Numbered from the stretch's first letter, positions 32,329 to 41,669 are shown. The stretch is DNA of 64,000 nt from CAYNHZ01 sp964397445 (GCA_964397445.1 CAYNHZ010000003.1:62001-126000), one strand, 5' to 3'. A program made the numbers and translations. The notes: generated by a model from the sequence alone, not told the origin.

Positions 32329-33869
32329 AATCTAACGCCAAAAGAGGCCAAAAGCATCCACTTCATATAGCTGCTTTTCATCACAGGGACACCTAATCCT
32401 GCATACTCTTCATAAAGTGTGTAGTATTCTGTGGTATAATTGCACTGTTGTTGATAGGCTATATCTGCGAAAAATCCCCCCTTAGACCTATATCCTAAGC
32501 CCAGTGATGCAAGGTGCTTTTCCCCTTTAAATCCCCTCTCTGCAGAGTCATAATAATTATAACCGCTTCGTATTGAGAATAGTGGAGAAATTCTAAATTC
32601 TGCTCCCACCCTTACATTATTGCTCGTCTTAAATCTGTTCTTTATCAAAAGATTTGCATCTTTAAACTCGTTTTGATTTCCATACGAATCAAGCATTAAA
32701 ATATTTGAATAGTTGGTCATCTCATAATCGGCACTGATTACGGCTACTTTTCCAATTGTATAACCAACTCCGACATTCCATTTAAATGGAGAGTTGATGC
32801 GGTATCTGTATGTGCCGATTGGTGAATTAACACTGTATTTTGCCTTCTCGAATGTACTATTCATATCTTCTGTCCATTGGTCAGTCAAGAACATCCAAGT
32901 TGGGGTAGATATTGAAGTGCCTATACTCAGACCTGCAACCGGGCGATAAATTACCCCGGCTTTCAAGTTAATACCATAGCCGGTGGTGGTAAGAGATCTT
33001 ATATATTTAAAATCAACAAAACCGGTCCGGAATTTGGAGGGATTGACAGCACTTTCAGAGTACTCCATATAATTGTTGTACCAAATATTCTGGAAGGAAA
33101 CATTCAACCCAAAGAAGAGTTTGTCCGAAACATTTCCGGAAAAGTTGATGACGATATCTTCCGAATACCCTGATGTGGTGTTATAATATTTTTGGTTTAA
33201 ATCTCCCCCTACATAAACTTCACCATTGAGCGGATCAATATTTTCGGTAGCAGCTATAAAATTTTGCGGTCCACCAACTGTGTCAATCATAAATGTGTTC
33301 CACCCGAGAATCGATTTCCAACTTGTATTGGTATTAAAGAATGGGTAATTGGGGTTTGTATCCGGCATTCCAAGCGAATTGCCTGAAATATTTGAGGGCA
33401 TATTTCCGGCTATACTTGCCATCCAACTTGTTTTAGCTTCTACCCCAGAGGCCGAATTTCTTGAGGTAAAATTGTTTGTCTGATTGGCAGTTATGGCAAG
33501 GTTTAGATTTAAAAGTCCCCTTGTTCTGCCTGTACTGAAATTGCCTACATACCCTATATTTGAGATGGTGAACCTTGTTTTGTTCTCTTTTGTCCTATAT
33601 CCTAAATATTCTGAATGATCTATACTAGATACAAGAGCTGGTGTTACTATAAATTCGGAGTAACGATACACTCCGGAAGCTGCCGGATTGTATGAAAGAG
33701 CACCGAGATCGCCACCTATTGAGGTCATTGCATTTCCCATTGACAAACTTCTCGCTGTACCACTATAATATTGTTGGGAGAAACGGAGAGCATCGTATGC
33801 CCCTTGCGCAAAACCATTAAAGGAGAGGGCAGATATGAGGAAAAGTATAGGAACTAAATATTTTTTCAT
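32325..33869 (-). CDS. OmpP1/FadL-family outer-membrane protein
   Basis: A 514-residue beta-barrel with a signal peptide (cleaved near residue 21, NGFAQ). The mature N-terminus has the family pattern YSGTARSLSMGNAMTSIGGD followed by SYNPAASG, the hatch motif of FadL-like transporters of hydrophobic compounds. Many aromatic strand motifs and a terminal Phe (FGVRF) match outer-membrane barrels. Transported compound unknown. It follows the Trp/Tyr-rich lipoprotein gene by 40 bases on the same strand and is probably cotranscribed with it. Confidence 0.87.
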   Translation of the reverse strand: MKKYLVPILFLISALSFNGFAQGAYDALRFSQQYYSGTARSLSMGNAMTSIGGDLGALSYNPAASGVYRYSEFIVTPALVSSIDHSEYLGYRTKENKTRFTISNIGYVGNFSTGRTRGLLNLNLAITANQTNNFTSRNSASGVEAKTSWMASIAGNMPSNISGNSLGMPDTNPNYPFFNTNTSWKSILGWNTFMIDTVGGPQNFIAATENIDPLNGEVYVGGDLNQKYYNTTSGYSEDIVINFSGNVSDKLFFGLNVSFQNIWYNNYMEYSESAVNPSKFRTGFVDFKYIRSLTTTGYGINLKAGVIYRPVAGLSIGTSISTPTWMFLTDQWTEDMNSTFEKAKYSVNSPIGTYRYRINSPFKWNVGVGYTIGKVAVISADYEMTNYSNILMLDSYGNQNEFKDANLLIKNRFKTSNNVRVGAEFRISPLFSIRSGYNYYDSAERGFKGEKHLASLGLGYRSKGGFFADIAYQQQCNYTTEYYTLYEEYAGLGVPVMKSSYMKWMLLASFGVRF

Positions 33870-33909
33870 TTTATAAATTGCAGTTTATTTATTACTTCAT
33901 TATTATAAA

Positions 33910-35112
33910 CTATCGTCTTCCTCCACTTCCACCTGATCTTCCGCCTCCGCCGCTGCCTGTGCTTCCACTATAACTTCCTCTAGAAGTATTTCCGGATGAA
34001 GATGAATATGAAGAGCGAGTGTTTTGGTAACTGCTGTTTCCGGAACTTCTTCTGTCATAAGATTGGTTGTAGTCAGATCTATTTGTGGTGTTGCTTTGGT
34101 AGGTAACATTTCTATTTGGCCTTGAACTTGAAGAGGTTGCAGATGATCCGGTAGATCCGTTATTTACAGATCTACGATATTTAGAATCTGAAGAGGTGCT
34201 TGATCCGGTGTTGTTTGCCCTCGCATATCTGTCGCCGTAACTATTATTTGCAGCATTTACATTCCCGTTTGAGATAGCAGATGTTGTATTTCCACCCCTG
34301 CGAACTAATGTAGAACCATTCACATTATTAGAATTAGAACCATTTGTAGAGCCCTCCGCTCTGTGACTTCCATTACCCCCCCTAATTTGATTCATATTTG
34401 GGGTGATACGTCTGTTATTCATCTCATTGTGTCTGCCATAGTAAACATCACGACTTGGGCCACTTGCGTAGGGTGGATAGAACATATAGTCTTGATAAAA
34501 CCAAGGGTTATACCATACATACATTCCACCTCCCCAAGGTCCCCAATATCCTCCGTAAGAGGGTCCCCAAGAGGGTCCCCACATAGGGTCCCAACCCCAA
34601 CCATAACTCCAACTCCAATACCAGGGATCATAATATCCCCATCCCCAATCGTGCCAATATCTTCCGTAATATCCACCCCAAGCTTGATTGTAATATCCGC
34701 GATATCCGCCCCACCACGGGTAATATCCGCTTCCATAATTATCTTCAAATAAGAAGTTTACAGTGAATGAATAGGTGGAATCGTTAAACTTATTGATCCG
34801 TTCTTCGTATGTCTCCCCTTCAAGTAGAATATTATAACCGGTATTTGGCTGATACGCAATATCAACAACACCATTATTCTTGACAATAATTGTATCGATT
34901 TTACTTATTTTGTTGCCGCTGTTTTTCCTCTCTATAGTGCTTTTGGAAAGGTCATCGAGAACTTTCTGCTCAGCAATGAGAAGTTGTTTGGAGTTAGCAT
35001 CTTGTCTATAATATATACCATCTTCAAAAGTTGAAGACGAGTACGTTGATGTCCCGCAGGAACTTGATAAAGTCAAGGTAAAAACGGTTAGGAAAATAAA
35101 TACTTTTTTCAT
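33910..35112 (-). CDS. Lipoprotein with a Trp/Tyr/Gly-rich central domain and a Ser/Asn/Gly/Arg-rich tail
   Basis: No known function. The 400-residue product has a lipobox (Cys19, SSSC), a folded-looking region to about residue 120 (ISKIDTIIVKNNGVVDIAYQ), then about 100 residues composed mostly of Trp, Tyr, Gly, Pro and Asp in WGGY, WGWGYYDPWY and WGPSWGP patterns, and finally a tail of about 170 residues rich in Ser, Asn, Gly, Thr, Arg and Tyr that ends in GGGGRSGGSGGRR. The start is supported by an unusually strong Shine-Dalgarno (AGGAGG) 6 bases ahead of the ATG. Likely located in the outer membrane or on the surface. Confidence 0.8.
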   Translation of the reverse strand: MKKVFIFLTVFTLTLSSSCGTSTYSSSTFEDGIYYRQDANSKQLLIAEQKVLDDLSKSTIERKNSGNKISKIDTIIVKNNGVVDIAYQPNTGYNILLEGETYEERINKFNDSTYSFTVNFLFEDNYGSGYYPWWGGYRGYYNQAWGGYYGRYWHDWGWGYYDPWYWSWSYGWGWDPMWGPSWGPSYGGYWGPWGGGMYVWYNPWFYQDYMFYPPYASGPSRDVYYGRHNEMNNRRITPNMNQIRGGNGSHRAEGSTNGSNSNNVNGSTLVRRGGNTTSAISNGNVNAANNSYGDRYARANNTGSSTSSDSKYRRSVNNGSTGSSATSSSSRPNRNVTYQSNTTNRSDYNQSYDRRSSGNSSYQNTRSSYSSSSGNTSRGSYSGSTGSGGGGRSGGSGGRR

Positions 35113-35146
35113 AACAAACCTCCTGTGTTTTATTAATAAATATTAG

Positions 35147-35154
35147 TACTTTTG
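35147..35154 (+). promoter_or_regulatory. -7 box for the proS-tilS operon
   Basis: TACTTTTG matches TAnnTTTG; predicted start near 35158 and a leader of about 60 bases to proS. A short stem (ACTCT/AGAGT) lies just after it. Confidence 0.6.
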
Positions 35155-35179
35155 CACTCTCTAAAAGAGTATTCAGTTA

Positions 35180-35187
35180 CAAATATA
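35180..35187 (-). promoter_or_regulatory. -7 box for the lipoprotein-porin pair
   Basis: TATATTTG on the minus strand, with ATTG near -33 after 21 bases. Predicted start near 35176 and leader about 64 bases. It faces the proS promoter, so the first about 18 bases of the two transcripts would be complementary. Confidence 0.5.
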
Positions 35188-35218
35188 ACAAAAAACATAC
35201 CATATAAGCAATAAAAAA

Positions 35219-36697
35219 ATGGCAAAAGAGGTAACAAATAAAGAAGAAAACTATTCTCAGTGGTACAATAATCTTGTTGTTAAGGCAGATCTGGCAGAAA
35301 ATTCTGCTGTAAGGGGGTGTATGGTTATCAAACCATACGGTTACGCAATTTGGGAAAAAATACAGGCTCAACTCGATAAAATGTTTAAGGAAACAGGGCA
35401 TCAGAATGCTTATTTTCCGCTATTTATACCAAAATCATTTTTAAGCAAAGAGGCAGAGCACGTTGAGGGGTTTGCTAAGGAATGTGCCGTAGTAACTCAC
35501 CACAGATTGATGACAAATCCTGATGGTCCCGGTGTTGTAGTTGACCCCGAGGCAAAGCTTGAAGAGGAGTTGGTTGTTCGCCCAACATCTGAGACTATAA
35601 TTTGGAATACATATAAAAATTGGATAAAATCTTATCGCGATCTCCCTATCCTTTGCAATCAATGGGCAAATGTGGTTAGGTGGGAGATGAGAACGAGGCT
35701 GTTTTTAAGGACTGCCGAGTTTTTGTGGCAAGAGGGGCATACCGCCCATTCTACTTCTCAAGAGGCTATTGAAGAGACAGAGCGTATGGTAAATATATAT
35801 GCAGAATTTGCAAGAAAATATATGTCAATGCCTGTGGTAATAGGTAGAAAATCAGAGCACGAGAGATTTGCAGGTGCGATAGATACACTTTGTATTGAGG
35901 CTCTTATGCAAGATGGAAAGGCTCTTCAAGCTGGTACTTCTCACTTTTTGGGACAAAATTTTGCTAAGGCATTTGATGTTCAATTTGCAAATAAAGAGGG
36001 GAAATTAGATTATGTTTGGGCAACCTCTTGGGGTGTTTCGACACGACTTATGGGGGCTTTGATAATGGCGCATAGTGATAATAACGGTCTTGTATTGCCC
36101 CCACTTTTAGCACCGATTCAAGTGGTGATGGTTCCTATTTACAAAGGTGAAGAGGATCTTGCTAAGATGGTGGAACATATGAAAGTGATAGGTAAAGAAT
36201 TGAGTGATAAAGGAATATCTTTTAAAATAGATGATCGTGATAATGTCCGTTCGGGTTTCAAATTTGCAGAATGGGAATTAAAAGGTGTTCCTGTAAGGAT
36301 TGTTATCGGTCAGAGAGATTTGGAAAATGGTTTGGTCGAGCTTGCCCGCAGAGATACTCTCTCAAAATGTGTTGTAAATAGGGAAGGTCTTGCCGAATAT
36401 ATTGAGAAATTGCTTGTTGAGATCCAACAAAACATCTATGACAAGGCTTACAAATTCAGGGAAGAGAGTACCTATGTAGTTGATACTTGGGAAGAATTTA
36501 AGGAGAAGATAGAGAACGGAGGTTTTCTCCTATGCCATTGGGATGGAACGCCCGAAACAGAGGAGAGAATTAAAGAGGAGACAAAAGCTACGATCAGATG
36601 CATTCCTATTGATACAGATGTAATTATGGAGGAGGGAAAATGTATCTATTCAGGAAAGCCATCAAAACAAAGGGTAATTTTTGCAAGATCTTATTAA
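35219..36697 (+). CDS. proS: Prolyl-tRNA synthetase, archaeal/eukaryotic type
   Basis: Charges tRNA(Pro). The 492-residue protein is of the short ProS type without the bacterial editing insertion: class II motif 2 is visible as ANVVRWEMRTRLFLRTAEFLW region, motif 3 as MGALIMAHSDNNGLVLPP, then an anticodon-binding domain (about 290-400) and the C-terminal extra domain ending in GKPSKQRVIFARSY with the terminal Tyr typical of this type. Usual for Bacteroidota. First gene of a tight run proS, unknown protein, DUF3078 protein, tilS. Confidence 0.95.
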   Translation: MAKEVTNKEENYSQWYNNLVVKADLAENSAVRGCMVIKPYGYAIWEKIQAQLDKMFKETGHQNAYFPLFIPKSFLSKEAEHVEGFAKECAVVTHHRLMTNPDGPGVVVDPEAKLEEELVVRPTSETIIWNTYKNWIKSYRDLPILCNQWANVVRWEMRTRLFLRTAEFLWQEGHTAHSTSQEAIEETERMVNIYAEFARKYMSMPVVIGRKSEHERFAGAIDTLCIEALMQDGKALQAGTSHFLGQNFAKAFDVQFANKEGKLDYVWATSWGVSTRLMGALIMAHSDNNGLVLPPLLAPIQVVMVPIYKGEEDLAKMVEHMKVIGKELSDKGISFKIDDRDNVRSGFKFAEWELKGVPVRIVIGQRDLENGLVELARRDTLSKCVVNREGLAEYIEKLLVEIQQNIYDKAYKFREESTYVVDTWEEFKEKIENGGFLLCHWDGTPETEERIKEETKATIRCIPIDTDVIMEEGKCIYSGKPSKQRVIFARSY

Positions 36698-36703
36698 TAC
36701 ATT

Positions 36704-37417
36704 ATGGAAAAAGACAATGAGGTTCAATCCGCAAGGAGACAAATCATATCGGCTTTAAATGTAAAGTCGCATATAAAGGCGTGTATTTTTGACCAAAGTT
36801 TAGAGGTGTTTAATCTCTTCAAGGAGGTTCTCGGAGAGATAAGCAATGATATTAACGATGTACTTGAAAATGAGAAGGAGAGGCGTGTTCGTTTGGAGTA
36901 TCGTGACAGAGGTAAATTTGAAGCGGAATTGAAATTCGCAGATGATGTTCTGGTTTTCAGTATGCATACCGATGTTTTTCAGTTTGACAGAGAGCACCCT
37001 ATTTGGAAAAACAGTTACGCTAAGGAGAGCCCTTTTAATACCTATTGTGGAGTTATCAGTGTCTATAACTTCCTATATGATTCGATGAAATATAATAGGG
37101 CAGAGGACTCTGGTTATCTTGTGGCGAGGATTTTTGTAAATAAAGATAAATTTTTCTTTGTTGAGGGGAAAAGACAGAAGAGGCAAATGACCGATATTTT
37201 TGGTAAAGCTCTCCTTGGTCGGGATGAGATAGTTTCCATTGTAGAGTCTGCTATATTGTACTCTCTCTCTTTCGATTTGTTAGTTCCCCCGTTTGATATG
37301 GTAAAAGAGGCAAGTGTTGAGCAAATTAATGCTAAGATTGAGTCAGCTAAGATGCGTACAGGGAAAAGAATGGGCTATCAATACAATTCTGACGATGTGT
37401 TAAATTCAAATAAGTAA
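36704..37417 (+). CDS. Unknown protein conserved in proS-tilS context
   Basis: I do not recognise this 237-residue protein. It has no signal peptide, membrane segment or obvious catalytic motif. The N-terminal half is alpha-helical and charged (EVLGEISNDINDVLENEKERRVR), the middle is beta-rich (KFEAELKFADDVLVFSMHTDVF; PFNTYCGVISVYNFLYDS), and the C-terminal part is helical with a basic tail. It starts 6 bases after proS and ends 5 bases before the DUF3078 gene, so it is certainly expressed with them. A cytoplasmic protein; no function can be offered. Confidence 0.8.
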   Translation: MEKDNEVQSARRQIISALNVKSHIKACIFDQSLEVFNLFKEVLGEISNDINDVLENEKERRVRLEYRDRGKFEAELKFADDVLVFSMHTDVFQFDREHPIWKNSYAKESPFNTYCGVISVYNFLYDSMKYNRAEDSGYLVARIFVNKDKFFFVEGKRQKRQMTDIFGKALLGRDEIVSIVESAILYSLSFDLLVPPFDMVKEASVEQINAKIESAKMRTGKRMGYQYNSDDVLNSNK

Positions 37418-37422
37418 ATATT

Positions 37423-38481
37423 ATGCGACAGATGAAAGTAAAATATTTTATGATTGTTTTGATGATTACTTCTCTTTTTTTGGGTACCTCTTCTTTTGCT
37501 TCCGAAAAGGGGATATTCCCACAAAACGCTTCTTACTCAGACACTACCAAAAATAACACTTTGAATAGATTGACACCTGCTCAGAAATTGTGTTATGATG
37601 TTGTTTCGCAAATCGAAGTGCCTACAATAGATTACACCCCACCAGCACCTCCATCTAATTGGACAACAGGTGTCTTGACTCAGATGGGACTTTCTCAGGT
37701 CTCTTTGACAAACTGGGCAGAAGGGGGTTCTGCAACCATTGCCTTAAACGCTTATATAGATGGGAATGCCAACTATGCAAAGAATAAAATGATCTGGGAG
37801 AATAGGATCAAAATAGCCTACGGATTTATACAATCTTTTGATAAGGATAAACCTTTTAAACAGCAATATAAAAAGAGTGAGGATAAGCTCAATATAGATA
37901 GTAAATGGGGTTACTCTTTTTACGACAGATTGTATGCCTCTGCATCTGTCAATTTCAGAACACAACTCACAGCCGGTTTTGATAATTCTGGTACTACTCC
38001 GAAATTATTATCATCTTTTATGGCTCCTGGCTATCTTTCACTTGGTTTAGGTATTGATTATAAGCCACTTACATTTTTATCTATAAACTTTTCGCCTGCT
38101 ACAGGTAATTTTATTGTTGTTTCAATTCCAGAATTGCGTAAAAAATTTGGTAATAATGAGGATCAAGCAGTCAGGTCTGAATTTGGTGCGCAATTAAAGC
38201 TTGATATGAGATTTGCATACAAAACCTTTAAATTGGGTACGCAGGTTACACTGTTCTCCGATTATCTTCATAATCCCCAAAACATTCAAGTGTATTGGGA
38301 CTTTGATGCATCGTGGGCAATTCGCAAATTCTTAACCCTTTCACTTAGAACAAACCTCATATATGACGATAATATCAAAATTGCCGATAAGAACGGTATT
38401 GAGGCTCCCAGAGTGCAGTTTAAAGAGATTGTCAGTCTTAATTTTGCCTACACCATAGGTAAATATCAAAAGGGCAAATAA
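37423..38481 (+). CDS. DUF3078 outer-membrane-type protein
   Basis: A 352-residue exported protein of the Bacteroidota family DUF3078. After a signal peptide (about 1-27, or from the second Met at 37432) and a linker, the domain begins with NWTTGVLTQMGLSQVSLTNWAEGG and continues as amphipathic beta strands (WENRIKIAYGF, FYDRLYASASVNFRTQL, FKLGTQVTLFSDY), as in a beta-barrel. Function not established. The stop codon shares a base with the tilS start (TAATG), so the two are translationally coupled. Confidence 0.85.
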   Translation: MRQMKVKYFMIVLMITSLFLGTSSFASEKGIFPQNASYSDTTKNNTLNRLTPAQKLCYDVVSQIEVPTIDYTPPAPPSNWTTGVLTQMGLSQVSLTNWAEGGSATIALNAYIDGNANYAKNKMIWENRIKIAYGFIQSFDKDKPFKQQYKKSEDKLNIDSKWGYSFYDRLYASASVNFRTQLTAGFDNSGTTPKLLSSFMAPGYLSLGLGIDYKPLTFLSINFSPATGNFIVVSIPELRKKFGNNEDQAVRSEFGAQLKLDMRFAYKTFKLGTQVTLFSDYLHNPQNIQVYWDFDASWAIRKFLTLSLRTNLIYDDNIKIADKNGIEAPRVQFKEIVSLNFAYTIGKYQKGK

Positions 38482-39830
38482 TGCTGCAAAAAGAGTTTGA
38501 TAATGCCCTTATATCTCTCACACAGGGCAATATAGAGGGGAGTAGATTTCTTCTTGCAGTTAGTGGAGGAATAGATTCGATGTGTATGTCAAACCTTTTT
38601 CTTAATTCCAAGTTAAATCCCTCTTTTGGTATTGCTCATGTGAATTTTTCGCTCAGAGGTGATGACAGTTTCTTGGATTGTGAATTGGTAAACAAATGGG
38701 CACAAGATAATGGTGTGGATTTTCACACCATCACTTTTGATACCAAATCTTATGCAAAACAAAACTCTATTTCTACTCAGATGGCTGCAAGGGAGTTGAG
38801 ATATGGATGGTTCTATAAAATTATGGAGGAAGAGGGGTATGATTATCTCTCGATAGCGCACAATTTAGATGATAGTATAGAGACTTTGTTTATCAATCTC
38901 TTAAGAGGTACAGGTGTTAAGGGATTAGCAGGTATTAGAAGTGTTAACGGTAAGATAATAAGGCCTATACTAACTATTTCCCGCAAGCGGATAACCGAGT
39001 ATGTCCTTTCTGAAAACATTCAATACAGAGATGATATTACAAATTTCGAATCCCATTATGCGAGAAACAGAATAAGAAATATTATCTTTCCGGAGTTTAA
39101 AAAGATCAATCCCTCTTTTTTAAATACCGTCAGTAGAAATACATCAATATTCAACCAAGCATCAGATATATTGGAGGATTTGTTTGAGCAAAAGAGAGGA
39201 ATCCTCTGTCGTGAGGTTGGGGAGTCTCTATTCATAAATGTGTCCGCCCTTTCTATAGAAAAACACAAGAGATATTGGTTGTTTAGAATTTTGAGTGAAA
39301 AAGGGTTTAATGGATCTCAAATATTTCAGATTGACAGCTGTTTAGATGGCCAGAGCGGTAAGATTTTCAGATCAGTCTCTCACGAACTTGTTTTTGGCAG
39401 AGGGGAGATAGAAGTTTATCCATACCCTTCGGGTGGTGAGATAGATAGAGAATTCGAATTACCGGAACCTGGGATTTATACATTTAATGGAGTTACTTTT
39501 AAATTTGATATTTTTATCAGACCAAAAGGTTTTAAACCTATCACCTATGATGGTCAATTATATTTTGATATAGAGAAGGTTAAATTGCCGTTAAAATGTA
39601 GAGGTTGGAGGGTTGCTGATAAATTCAAACCTTTCGGGATGGGGGGTGGTGTGAAAAAACTGAGTGATTTCTTTACCGATTTGAAAATGGATAAAAGGGA
39701 TAAAGAGAGCCAACCTATCCTCTGTGATATTGATGGAATAATATGCCTTCCCGGTTTAAGGATAGATGAGAGGTATAAAATAACAACCTCGACTAAAATT
39801 ATAGCCGAGGTTGTAGTTGAGTTTTCTTAA
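38481..39830 (+). CDS. tilS: tRNA(Ile)-lysidine synthase
   Basis: Modifies C34 of the AUA-reading isoleucine tRNA to lysidine, changing its identity and codon. The N-type ATP pyrophosphatase domain has the PP-loop SGGIDSM near residue 29 and the AHNLDDSIETLFINLLRG block near residue 130. The C-terminal half (about 230-449) carries the accessory substrate-recognition domains, including PLKCRGWRVADKFKPFGMGG. Length is typical. Last gene of the proS operon; its 3' end contains an inverted repeat (39783-39814). Confidence 0.95.
   Translation: MLQKEFDNALISLTQGNIEGSRFLLAVSGGIDSMCMSNLFLNSKLNPSFGIAHVNFSLRGDDSFLDCELVNKWAQDNGVDFHTITFDTKSYAKQNSISTQMAARELRYGWFYKIMEEEGYDYLSIAHNLDDSIETLFINLLRGTGVKGLAGIRSVNGKIIRPILTISRKRITEYVLSENIQYRDDITNFESHYARNRIRNIIFPEFKKINPSFLNTVSRNTSIFNQASDILEDLFEQKRGILCREVGESLFINVSALSIEKHKRYWLFRILSEKGFNGSQIFQIDSCLDGQSGKIFRSVSHELVFGRGEIEVYPYPSGGEIDREFELPEPGIYTFNGVTFKFDIFIRPKGFKPITYDGQLYFDIEKVKLPLKCRGWRVADKFKPFGMGGGVKKLSDFFTDLKMDKRDKESQPILCDIDGIICLPGLRIDERYKITTSTKIIAEVVVEFS
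39783..39814 (+). terminator. Inverted repeat over the tilS 3' end, possible terminator
   Basis: ACAACCTCG and CGAGGTTGT form a nine-base-pair stem with a 14-base loop, 16 bases before the tilS stop; a short T-run (TTTTC) follows a few bases later. It may end the proS-tilS transcript, or be chance within coding sequence. Confidence 0.3.
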
Positions 39831-39840
39831 TCCTTAAAAA

Positions 39841-41601
39841 CTATTCAAATTGGTAAATGTAAGGCATCCTTGCAAATACCCCTTTGTTCTCTTTCATTGA
39901 AGAGTAGGCTTTTTCAATTAACTTCTCAGGATCTGAGACCATCTCTATTGAAGATGATGCTTGACCGACATTTTCCATCAATTTATCTATAGTGGTTTTA
40001 ACTACAGGATATTCAACTATCATATAATTATCAAGATTTACAGATAAAGCTGTATATTTCAATGCATCGATAAGGCCTCCCTTTTCATTGGCAAGATTAA
40101 TCGTCAGTGCCTCACTACCAGTCCATACACGACCTTGAGCAATACTATCAACTTGTTCAGTTGTAAGGTCTCTCCCTTGAGCCACTATATTGAGAAACAT
40201 ATTATAAATAGTTTCTACGCTATTTTGCATTGAAGCAACTTCTGTGGGATCAAGTTTTCTGTACAACGAGAACATATCTGAATGCTTATTGGAATTGATA
40301 GGAACATTATTAACATATAATTTCTCTTTTATCACTTTTCCAAACGAAGGGATCATACTGAATACACCTATTGAACCAGTTAAAGTGGTATTGTCTGTGA
40401 AAATCTTATCAGCATTTGCAGAGATCCAATATCCACCAGATGCTGCATAATTACCATATGAAGCTATTACCGGTTTTACCTTTTGGAGAAGCATAAGTTC
40501 GTTTCTTATTATCTCAGCAGCCTGAGCATTTCCTCCTGGAGAGTTTACCCTAAGAACAACAGCTTTGATTGAGCTGTCTTTACGCACTTTAGAGATTATT
40601 TCAGAATATTTGTCAGATGAGATCCCCTCACCTTTTCCAAGTGTTATCTCTCCATCAGCATATATGATAGCTATTTTTTCTTTGGCTTTATAGTTGGGTT
40701 TGATGCGTGCTTTTGCATATTTATTTACGGTGATCATTTTAAGATCCTCCTCTTTTTCAGTGCCGAAAAGATTACATAACTCTTTAGACATCATATCTTT
40801 TTCGATGATGCCATCTATGAGTTTTGCCTCCAAAAGCCCTTCAGGTGTAGTTAATGATAAATTATCAACTCTATTATTAAAATCTTCAGGAGTTATCCCT
40901 CTTGAAGAGCAAACAGATTCGGTGATAGTTTTCCATAATGAATTAACCATAGATTGGTTTTGCTCCCTATTGGCTTCACTAATATCACTATTTATAAATT
41001 GCTCACCTGCAGATTTGTATTTTCCGTGTCTTATCAATTGTACATCAACTCCAATTTTATTTAATATGTCTTTGAAAAACATAAGGTTAGCAGAAAGACC
41101 AATAATATTGGAAGTGGCTACAGGGTGGGTGTATATTTTGTCAGCAACCGAAGCAAGATAGTAACCTATTTGTGTATAATTCTCAGAGAAAGCAATTATT
41201 GGTTTTCCCGATTGGCGAAATCTGAGAAGTGCATCTCTTATCTCTTCTGCCTTCGATATACTGATATTTGCATTATCTGCATTTATATAGATAAATTTGA
41301 TAGCCGGATCGGTAGCAGCATAATCGATAGCATTTACTAAAGGGAGAATACCGATAACTTTCGATGAATTACCAAACATCTTATTAATTGAGCTAAGATC
41401 AAATGGCTCTTCTATTGATTGTTCACCAACACCGTGCTCGAAATCGAGTTTTAATATTGCAGAAGATGGAACAGATGGGTCCGAAGTGTCGGAAAGAGTC
41501 ATTAAAGATCCTAAAATAGCGAACATAAATAAGCCCGAAATTATTAGGGCAAGTAAAGCCCCGATAAATGAGGCTAATAGTGTTTTGAAGAATTGTTTCA
41601 T
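39841..41601 (-). CDS. sppA: Signal peptide peptidase SppA, 67K (two-domain) type
   Basis: Membrane-bound serine protease that degrades cleaved signal peptides. The 586-residue protein has one N-terminal transmembrane helix (about 8-35) and two tandem Clp-fold domains. The catalytic Lys is in the N-terminal domain (LIRHGKYKSAGEQFI, about residue 200) and the nucleophile Ser in the C-terminal domain (ASGGYWISA), as in E. coli SppA. Its promoter overlaps that of the divergent metal cassette at 41639-41669. Confidence 0.94.
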   Translation of the reverse strand: MKQFFKTLLASFIGALLALIISGLFMFAILGSLMTLSDTSDPSVPSSAILKLDFEHGVGEQSIEEPFDLSSINKMFGNSSKVIGILPLVNAIDYAATDPAIKFIYINADNANISISKAEEIRDALLRFRQSGKPIIAFSENYTQIGYYLASVADKIYTHPVATSNIIGLSANLMFFKDILNKIGVDVQLIRHGKYKSAGEQFINSDISEANREQNQSMVNSLWKTITESVCSSRGITPEDFNNRVDNLSLTTPEGLLEAKLIDGIIEKDMMSKELCNLFGTEKEEDLKMITVNKYAKARIKPNYKAKEKIAIIYADGEITLGKGEGISSDKYSEIISKVRKDSSIKAVVLRVNSPGGNAQAAEIIRNELMLLQKVKPVIASYGNYAASGGYWISANADKIFTDNTTLTGSIGVFSMIPSFGKVIKEKLYVNNVPINSNKHSDMFSLYRKLDPTEVASMQNSVETIYNMFLNIVAQGRDLTTEQVDSIAQGRVWTGSEALTINLANEKGGLIDALKYTALSVNLDNYMIVEYPVVKTTIDKLMENVGQASSSIEMVSDPEKLIEKAYSSMKENKGVFARMPYIYQFE

Positions 41602-41638
41602 ATTATTATGGAGTTAAACTTTAGATTTGGACATATTT

Positions 41639-41669
41639 TTTGCAAATGTATATATAATCTCTATCTTTG
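41639..41669 (+). promoter_or_regulatory. Promoter of the putative metal-uptake cassette
   Basis: TTTG (41639-41642) and TATCTTTG (41662-41669) are separated by 19 bases, a full consensus match. Predicted start near 41673 and leader about 13 bases to the ATG at 41686. Confidence 0.75.
41643..41650 (-). promoter_or_regulatory. -7 box for sppA
   Basis: TACATTTG on the minus strand, with CTTG near -33 after 20 bases. Predicted start near 41639 and leader about 38 bases. Directly next to the -33 element of the opposite promoter. Confidence 0.55.

Noticed and set aside
34363..34752. Plus- and minus-strand frames overlapping the Trp/Tyr-rich lipoprotein
   Set aside because: They come from the repetitive composition of that gene in other frames; no independent support.
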